Positions 6,102 to 10,992 of a DNA stretch of 10,992 bases are shown here, in pieces. A model generated the notes under the pieces. That model was not told where the DNA came from and did not search any database. It was given only the letters and a program-made list of their open reading frames with translations. This DNA comes from a bacterium (GTDB lineage Bacteria > Cyanobacteriota > Vampirovibrionia > Gastranaerophilales > UBA9971), in assembly GCA_037147175.1 (NCBI GenBank), contig JBAWVS010000064.1, positions 1 through 10,992 of the forward strand. Direction: 5' to 3'. Within the stretch, counting starts at the first letter, position 1; every line of letters starts with the position of its first letter. The translations under genes and the position numbers were made by a program.

Positions 6102-6587
6102 TTAAGAAGTTTGTTCTGATCTTTTTCTTACTTCTTCTATAATTATTTCGATTTCTTTCCAATTAGCAATACTTTGCTCTTCAAAGCCGCATCCGGGGAA
6201 AAACATTGTTCTTTCATGCGGTACGGGGTACATCCTGCATAAAAGCGGTCTGTCTTCATGGATTAAACAGCCTCCATGTTTGCCGATAAACCTGCATCTA
6301 AAGAAAGACATGTTCGGTTTTCCCACTTGTTTCATAACTCTTTCGTAAAAGTCAGGTGCAATTTTTTTTATATCATCATGAGTATAATAAGGTTCAAATA
6401 TTGTTAGAAAGTCTTTTGCTCCTTCAACCTGTGTAGGGTCAGTTTCGGGATTTGCTATCAGCTCCAATATTTGCTCATAAGACAAACCAGCTTTAAAGGT
6501 AGCAATTTTGCAGCAACTTCCGCACATATTGCACAATTTTTGAGGAAGTTTTAGTAGTTCTTTTATTTTTTTTACAGCTTCTGACAT
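6102..6587 (-). CDS. YkgJ-type cysteine cluster protein (putative Zn/Fe-chelating), 161 aa
   Basis: The protein belongs to the YkgJ/CxxCxxCC family, predicted to bind zinc or an iron-sulfur cluster; biochemical function is largely unknown. Eight cysteines are arranged as LCNMCGSCC (C19, C22, C25, C26) near the N-terminus and C98, C107, C117 (in RPLLCRMYP) and C133 (in PGCGFE) in the second half. This is the full family pattern, with the central segment predicted helical. There is no signal peptide, so it is probably cytosolic. AAGGAT, immediately before and overlapping the stop of the upstream 200-aa gene, serves as its Shine-Dalgarno; the genes are 15 bases apart and almost certainly cotranscribed. 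It shares the same cysteine plan and the PGCGFE motif with that neighbour, so the two are paralogues. The hydrogenase gene is divergent upstream of the pair, which makes an Fe-S or metal-related job plausible but unproven. Confidence 0.88.
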   Translation of the reverse strand: MSEAVKKIKELLKLPQKLCNMCGSCCKIATFKAGLSYEQILELIANPETDPTQVEGAKDFLTIFEPYYTHDDIKKIAPDFYERVMKQVGKPNMSFFRCRFIGKHGGCLIHEDRPLLCRMYPVPHERTMFFPGCGFEEQSIANWKEIEIIIEEVRKRSEQTS

Positions 6588-6602
6588 AATTTGTTTATCC
6601 TT

Positions 6603-7205
6603 TTACCAGAACATAGATCCATATTTACTCCAGGGTTTTATTTGTTCATCAATTAATTTTTTAAATTCTTCTATCGTCATGTCTTTTCCGGGGACTTTTC
6701 CATCTTCGGAAAGTGCTTCTACCGCAGTTAAGTACTCTTTAAATTTGCGGGTCATTTGCTTATATTTTTCTCTCAGTTCAAATTGCCAGCCTTCAAAGCC
6801 GCAGCCCGGAGGCATACATGTCCAGCCATGATGTGGCGCACGACTGCAAACAGTAGGTCTTTTTTCGTGCATAGGGCATAAATTATCTTCTGTGATATGA
6901 GGGCAGTAGTAAAAAGTTACATTATTTACATCAACATCTTCTTTATAGCTTAGTTCATCAAGAATCTTATCTACTTGCTCAGGTACAGCCTTTCTGGCTT
7001 CTTCCACCGAAGTAAATCTTTTGAAAAGATCCGTAAACACTTTTGCTTCAATATTACCAAGTGCTGCAAGTCTTTCAAGTTCTTCATGTGTATCAGAGGT
7101 TGCAATTACTTTGCAGCATTTTCCACACCTTCTGCATAAATATTGAGGAAATTCGTCAAGTTCTTTTTTAAAGTCGTCTATTTCTTGTTCGTACTTAAAA
7201 TTCAT
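6603..7205 (-). CDS. YkgJ-type cysteine cluster protein (putative Zn/Fe-chelating), 200 aa
   Basis: First gene of the tandem YkgJ-type pair. The N-terminal cluster YLCRRCGKCC gives C24, C27, C30 and C31. The distal cysteines are C101 (YYCPHI), C110, C120 (RPTVCSRAP), C130 and C135 (PGCGFE). Between them is a helical segment, and a ~65-residue C-terminal helical extension rich in aromatic residues ends in YGSMFW. The second loop reads RPTVCSRAPHHGW, with two histidines where the 161-aa paralogue has RPLLCRMYPVPH, so metal preference might differ. The start is the ATG at 7205 with a weak GGGT-type Shine-Dalgarno. Its upstream region is shared with hydA, which starts 209 bp away on the other strand. 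Known family members are proposed metal or Fe-S binding proteins with no settled function. Confidence 0.88.
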   Translation of the reverse strand: MNFKYEQEIDDFKKELDEFPQYLCRRCGKCCKVIATSDTHEELERLAALGNIEAKVFTDLFKRFTSVEEARKAVPEQVDKILDELSYKEDVDVNNVTFYYCPHITEDNLCPMHEKRPTVCSRAPHHGWTCMPPGCGFEGWQFELREKYKQMTRKFKEYLTAVEALSEDGKVPGKDMTIEEFKKLIDEQIKPWSKYGSMFW

Positions 7206-7301
7206 ATTTTTTTACCCATTAAGGTCTTTTCAATATTAATAATAATATAATTTAGTTTTATTATAAAACATCTTTAAATTATTTAGAAATTAATGCTAAG
7301 T

Positions 7302-7313
7302 TTTTGTACAAAA
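7302..7313. promoter_or_regulatory. 12-bp perfect palindrome in the ykgJ-hydA divergent region
   Basis: TTTTGTACAAAA is exactly self-complementary. It lies 101 bases upstream of hydA and 96 bases upstream of the first YkgJ-type gene, close to the middle of their shared region. It sits directly 5' of a possible hydA -35 element (TTGAAA, 7316-7321). That position suits an operator serving both directions. I cannot assign it to a known regulator; it does not match the Rex consensus TTGTGA-n6-TCACAA. Confidence 0.4.
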
Positions 7314-7315
7314 GT

Positions 7316-7346
7316 TTGAAAAACCTGTCTTTGTAGAGAATATTAA
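7316..7346 (+). promoter_or_regulatory. Weak candidate promoter for hydA
   Basis: TTGAAA (7316-7321) is followed by TATTAA (7341-7346) with 19-bp spacing; AATATT offers 17-bp spacing with a poorer -10. Neither is close to consensus in both elements, so this is a position suggestion only. It would give a 5' leader of about 60 bases. Confidence 0.22.
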
Positions 7347-7414
7347 AACAAAATCTTTTTATTTAAGATGACTTAGACTTTTTGATGGTTTAAAAATACA
7401 AGCAGGTAATATTT

Positions 7415-9142
7415 ATGGAAAATGTAAAAATATCCATAAACGGAAAAATTGTCGAAGCAAAGCAGGATTGGACTATACTGGATGCGGCAAAGTCAATCGG
7501 AATAAACATTCCTACACTTTGCTATTATCCGTTTATTAGCAGAAGGGGTGCTTGCAGGCTTTGCGTGGTAGAGGTAGAAAATAGTGCTAATCTCGTTGCT
7601 TCTTGTGTTTTTCCGATAAAAGAAGGGTTAATAATTCAAACTCATACTCCCAGAGTTTTAAAAGCAAGAAAAACACTTTTGGAACTTCTTGTGGCAAACC
7701 ACAATATGGAGTGTCTTGTATGCAGGAGAAATGGCGACTGCAAGCTCCAAACACTATGCGAAGAATACGAAATTTCAGAAAATGTCTATAAAGGTAAAAA
7801 ACGACCTGATTATAAAGATTGTTCTTCTGAAGCTTATGTAAAAGATTATGGAAAATGTATTTTATGCGGCAGATGCACAAAAGTTTGTGAAGAATTGCAG
7901 GATGTTCACGCAATTGAATTTGTTGACAGAGGTTTTTATTCAGAAATATTGCCTGCTTTTAGAAATAAAATTGCAGATTCTGTTTGTATAGACTGCGGAC
8001 AATGTGTAATTTCCTGTCCTGTCGCATCACTTATAGAAAAAGACTCTACAGAAGAAGTATTTAACGCTCTGGCAGATGTAAACAAGTGCGTTATAGTTCA
8101 AACAGCACCGTCTATAAGGGTAACTATCGGTGAAGCAATGGGTTTAAAGGCAGGAACTGTTTCAACAGGAAAAATGGTAAGCGGTTTAAGGCAACTAGGC
8201 TTTAAAAAAGTTTTTGATACAGCGTTTGGCGCTGATTTGACAGTTATGGAAGAAGCAAGCGAGCTTGTTAACCGCATAAATAATAATGGAAAACTTCCTA
8301 TGATGACTTCCTGTTCACCGGGATGGACCAAATTTATTGAAACTTTTTACCCTGAATTTATTCCTAACCTCTCAACATGCAAATCTCCTCATCAAATGTT
8401 AGGCGCAATAATAAAAAGTTATTTTGCCACTCAGAACAGTATTAAACCTGAAGATATTTTTGTTGTATCAGTTATGCCATGTACTGCAAAGAAATTTGAA
8501 ATAACAAGAAATACAAATAAAGTTGACGGACTTCAAGATGTTGATGTCGTAATAACAACAAGGGAACTTGCCAAAATCTTAAAAACAGGCGGCGTGGACT
8601 TTTTTCAGATTGAAGAGTCTGACTTTGATAATCCGCTGGGGGCTGCATCAAGTGCGGGAGAAATTTTCGGAGCATCAGGCGGGGTTTTGGAAGCGTCTTT
8701 AAGAACAGCATATCAATTAATGACAGGAACTGAACTTGAAGAAATAAATTTTAAATCAGTAAGGGGCTTAAGCAGGATAAAAGAAGCTTCTCTTAATGTA
8801 AACGGAAAAATTATTAATGTTGCAGCCGTCAGTTCTCTATCCGAGGCCAGAAAAGTTATTGTAAAAATAAAAAACGGTGAAGTTAACTATGATTTTATGG
8901 AAGTAATGGCGTGTCCCGGTGGTTGCATTGCAGGAGGCGGCCAGCCTTATACAGAAGACTATGAAGTAATAAAAGCCAGAATGGAAAGCCTTTATGCTAT
9001 AGATTTCGGCAAAAAAATCAGAAAAGCACACGAAAATCCATTTATAACTAAACTATATAAAGATTTCCTCGGAGAACCGTTAAGCCATATTTCTCACAAA
9101 TATCTCCACACAAAATTTAAACCCAGACCAAATGTATATTAG
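7415..9142 (+). CDS. hydA: [FeFe] hydrogenase, group A, CpI-like four-cluster architecture
   Basis: Catalyses reversible H2 formation from protons and electrons, normally disposing of fermentation electrons from ferredoxin or NADH; cytosolic. Domain order: 2Fe-2S domain (C36, C47, C50, C64); His-Cys 4Fe-4S motif (H96, C100, C103, C109); two 4Fe-4S clusters (C148, C151, C154, C158 and C191, C194, C197, C201); H-cluster domain with L1 TSCSPGW (298-304), L2 MPCTAKKFE (354-362) and L3 EVMACPGGCIAGGG (496-509); then the small-subunit domain (about 515-570, HISHKYLHTKF). The length of 575 aa is almost the same as Clostridium pasteurianum CpI (574). L1 reads TSCS instead of the classical TSCC; see findings. 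AGG at 7404-7406 lies 8 bases before the ATG. No NuoE/NuoF-like partners or HydEFG maturases are nearby, so they must be elsewhere if the enzyme is active. The stop is one base from the convergent ABC-F stop. Confidence 0.97.
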   Translation: MENVKISINGKIVEAKQDWTILDAAKSIGINIPTLCYYPFISRRGACRLCVVEVENSANLVASCVFPIKEGLIIQTHTPRVLKARKTLLELLVANHNMECLVCRRNGDCKLQTLCEEYEISENVYKGKKRPDYKDCSSEAYVKDYGKCILCGRCTKVCEELQDVHAIEFVDRGFYSEILPAFRNKIADSVCIDCGQCVISCPVASLIEKDSTEEVFNALADVNKCVIVQTAPSIRVTIGEAMGLKAGTVSTGKMVSGLRQLGFKKVFDTAFGADLTVMEEASELVNRINNNGKLPMMTSCSPGWTKFIETFYPEFIPNLSTCKSPHQMLGAIIKSYFATQNSIKPEDIFVVSVMPCTAKKFEITRNTNKVDGLQDVDVVITTRELAKILKTGGVDFFQIEESDFDNPLGAASSAGEIFGASGGVLEASLRTAYQLMTGTELEEINFKSVRGLSRIKEASLNVNGKIINVAAVSSLSEARKVIVKIKNGEVNYDFMEVMACPGGCIAGGGQPYTEDYEVIKARMESLYAIDFGKKIRKAHENPFITKLYKDFLGEPLSHISHKYLHTKFKPRPNVY

Positions 9143-9143
9143 G

Positions 9144-10784
9144 CTATTTTTTTGAAAGGTGAGGATTATTCATTTTGTATAATTCTTCGCGTCTTTTCTT
9201 GATTTTCGGGTTAGTCAAGTACTCATCATAAGAAGTTTGCTCGTTTATCCAGCCGGATGGAGTGATTTCAATGATTCTGTCAGCTATAGAGTCAATAAAC
9301 TGATGGTCTTGCGAAATAAACAGCAATGTTCCGGGAAAATCAATCAAAGCGTTGTTTAGCGCAGAAATAGATTCCAAATCAAGGTGGTTTGTAGGCTCAT
9401 CCATTATTAATACATTAGCACCGGAAACCATTATTTTAGAGAACATACAGCGAACTTTTTCGCCTCCGGAAAGAACTCTTGTTTGCTTCTGGGTTTCTTC
9501 TCCTGAAAAAAGCATTTTGCCGAGAAAACCCCTGAGGAAATTATCTTCTTTTTCTCTTGAATACTGACGAAGCCAATCTACAAGGTTAAGATCATCTTCA
9601 AAAAATTTTGAATTGTCTTTCGGATAATAAGCTTGAGTCGTTGTAACTCCCCATTTAAAGCTTCCGCTATCCGCTTCCTGTTCACCTGTAAGTATTTGAA
9701 AAAGTGTATCTGCCGGTAAATTTTCTTTTCCTACAAAAGCAATTTTTTCGCCTTTATCAACAGTTAATGTAAAATTCTTTATTATATTTACACCATCAAT
9801 GGTTTTGTTTAATTTTTCAATGTGCAGAATATCGTTTCCTGCTTCTCTGTCAGCCTTAAATACCATAAACGGGTATCTTCTGCTCGATGGTTTAATTTCT
9901 TCAAGAGTTAATTTATTAAGAAGATTTTTTCTGGAAGTTGCCTGTTTTGCTTTTGATGCATTAGCGCTAAATCTGGCAATAAAGGTCTTTAACTCTTCCA
10001 TTTTTTCTTCGGTTTTTCTGTTCTGATCCTGTTTTTGTCTTAAAGCCAACTGGCTTGCTTCTGACCAGAATGTATAATTTCCTGTATAAAGCTGGATTTT
10101 GCTGTAGTCAATATCTGCTATGTGTGTGCAAACTCTGTCTAAAAATCTTCTGTCGTGAGAAACAACTATAACTGTGTTTTGGAAATTTATCAAAAATTCT
10201 TCAAGCCACATAATTGTATCAACATCAAGGTGGTTAGTCGGTTCATCCATCAGTAGAATGTCGGGATTGCCAAAAAGCGACTGTGCAAGAAGAACCCTGA
10301 TTTTTTCACTGCCTGTAAGCTCGCTCATTAATAATTCATGAAGATCTGTTTCAATGCCTAAAGAATTTAAAAGACTTCCTGCATTTGATTCTGCTTCCCA
10401 CCCGTCAAGTTCAGCAAACTCATTTTCAAGTTCGGCGACTTTTATGCCGTCTGCATCGCTAAAATCAGACTTTTCATATATAGCTTCTTTTTCATTCATA
10501 ATGTCATAGAGCCTTTTATGCCCCATTATCACAGTTTCTAAAACTTTAAAATTATCAAATTCAAAATGGTTTTGTTTTAATACAGCAATTCTTTTTCCCT
10601 GTGCTTTAAAAACATCTCCTGAATTAGATTCAATTTCTCCTGAGAGAATTTTTAAAAAAGTTGATTTGCCTGATCCGTTTGCTCCTATTAATCCGTAGCA
10701 GTTACCCGGAGTAAATGTTATATTAACGTCTTTGAATAATTCACGTCCGCCAAATCTTAGTGTTAATCCGCTTGTACTTATCAT
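9144..10784 (-). CDS. ABC-F family ATPase, YbiT/YkpA-like
   Basis: A soluble protein with two ABC domains and no membrane segments, the plan of ABC-F translation factors that act at the ribosomal E site. The 546-aa length and DTVIMGHK-like block (here ETVIMGHK, 83-90) point to the YbiT/YkpA branch; its exact function is not settled. NBD1: Walker A GANGSGKS (34-41), signature LTGSEK (156-161), Walker B LLMDEPTNHLD (177-187), switch H210. The linker, about 215-310, is lysine/glutamate-rich and helical, as in the P-site interaction motif. NBD2: Walker A position GKENLPADT (352-360) lacks the GK[ST] core, signature LSGGEK (438-443), Walker B LIMDEPTNHLD (459-469), and switch position reads SQDH (491-494) instead of SHDH. 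Thus one composite ATP site looks intact and the other degenerate. AAGAAGAG just before the start is a close, modest Shine-Dalgarno. Confidence 0.94.
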   Translation of the reverse strand: MISTSGLTLRFGGRELFKDVNITFTPGNCYGLIGANGSGKSTFLKILSGEIESNSGDVFKAQGKRIAVLKQNHFEFDNFKVLETVIMGHKRLYDIMNEKEAIYEKSDFSDADGIKVAELENEFAELDGWEAESNAGSLLNSLGIETDLHELLMSELTGSEKIRVLLAQSLFGNPDILLMDEPTNHLDVDTIMWLEEFLINFQNTVIVVSHDRRFLDRVCTHIADIDYSKIQLYTGNYTFWSEASQLALRQKQDQNRKTEEKMEELKTFIARFSANASKAKQATSRKNLLNKLTLEEIKPSSRRYPFMVFKADREAGNDILHIEKLNKTIDGVNIIKNFTLTVDKGEKIAFVGKENLPADTLFQILTGEQEADSGSFKWGVTTTQAYYPKDNSKFFEDDLNLVDWLRQYSREKEDNFLRGFLGKMLFSGEETQKQTRVLSGGEKVRCMFSKIMVSGANVLIMDEPTNHLDLESISALNNALIDFPGTLLFISQDHQFIDSIADRIIEITPSGWINEQTSYDEYLTNPKIKKRREELYKMNNPHLSKK

Positions 10785-10948
10785 GACTCTTCTTATATCC
10801 TTAAATTTACACGATTATTTAATATTTATAGTATCATCAACATAAAATTTTTTAAATTCAAATTAAATTTACTCAATAATTAATATATTTTGTTTATTTC
10901 TGTAATTTTTTTTATTATTTACTCTAAGTAATATAATAGGTGAATTCG

Positions 10949-10990
10949 CTAAGCAATCGCAACACCCGTTAATTCTCGGTATTTTTCATT
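10949..10990 (-). CDS. Possible 3' tail of a minus-strand gene beyond the right edge (partial)
   Basis: One minus-strand frame is open from the window edge to a TAG at 10949-10951 and reads NEKYRELTGVAIA, a plausible protein C-terminus. Base composition here is visibly less AT-rich than the preceding spacer (10785-10930), which agrees with coding. Thirteen residues are too few to identify a family. If real, the gene would be upstream of the ABC-F gene on the same strand with about 160 bases of AT-rich spacer between. Confidence 0.35.
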   Translation of the reverse strand, partial: NEKYRELTGVAIA

Positions 10991-10992
10991 AG

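Noticed and set aside
7206-7414. Riboswitch or structured leader upstream of hydA
   Set aside because: Only the 12-bp palindrome stands out. No GC-containing multi-stem structure or known riboswitch core was recognised.
7587-7913. Minus-strand 108-codon open frame within hydA
   Set aside because: It overlaps the cysteine-cluster region of hydA, which has every expected ligand in frame. The antisense translation has no recognisable features.
243-10784. Absence of TGA stop codons (six TAA, four TAG among the ten full genes), suggesting a recoded TGA
   Set aside because: Ten genes are too few, and the genes read normally without needing TGA as sense. Low TGA use is common in AT-rich genomes.
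10919-10931. Small inverted repeat TTACT-CTA-AGTAA as a terminator for the right-edge gene tail
   Set aside because: The five-base AT-rich stem is too weak, and such repeats are expected by chance in this AT-rich spacer.

Overview
The window is AT-rich bacterial chromosomal DNA. It looks like a low-GC, fermentative, anaerobic bacterium: it carries a complete multi-cluster [FeFe] hydrogenase alongside ordinary housekeeping genes. No phage, transposase, CRISPR, rRNA or tRNA was seen. My best guess is a gut relative of Cyanobacteria (Gastranaerophilales / Vampirovibrionia, 'Melainabacteria'). The reasons are the unusual proteins with an N-terminal 'SFKG'- or 'AFG'-type tag and SpmA/SpmB with no other sporulation gene beside them. 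This is inference from style, and a low-GC Firmicute remains possible.

Layout. Positions 1-242 hold two short coding-like tails of uncertain status and the argJ terminator. Positions 243-2985 are an arginine biosynthesis segment: argJ and argC both lie on the minus strand but are separated by a 101-aa orphan gene on the plus strand. Positions 3143-4392 are a translationally coupled spmA-spmB pair of membrane proteins on the plus strand. Positions 4400-5926 (minus) encode a 508-aa protein that I read as a strongly diverged, enlarged glucokinase-like sugar kinase. Positions 6102-7205 (minus) are a coupled pair of YkgJ-type cysteine-cluster proteins. They are transcribed divergently from the hydrogenase gene hydA (7415-9142, plus) across a 209-bp shared upstream region. 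Positions 9144-10784 (minus) are an ABC-F ATPase converging on hydA with one base between the two stop codons. The last ~200 bases are AT-rich spacer with a possible gene tail at the edge.

How the genes fit together. ArgC and ArgJ catalyse two steps of the acetylated ornithine/arginine route, and ARG-box-like or palindromic sequences sit upstream of both. HydA probably disposes of electrons as H2. No NADH-binding partner subunits and no HydE/F/G maturases are in the window. The two YkgJ-type proteins next to hydA have the cysteine layout expected of metal or Fe-S handling proteins. The shared divergent region suggests, but does not prove, co-regulation.

Most interesting points: the glucokinase-like protein, the tandem YkgJ pair beside hydA, the asymmetric ATP sites of the ABC-F protein, the SpmA tail that seems to be written by an interspersed repeat, and the TSCSPGW (rather than TSCCPGW) loop in the hydrogenase. 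I found no wholly new multi-gene system. There is no gene-free stretch longer than 300 bases.
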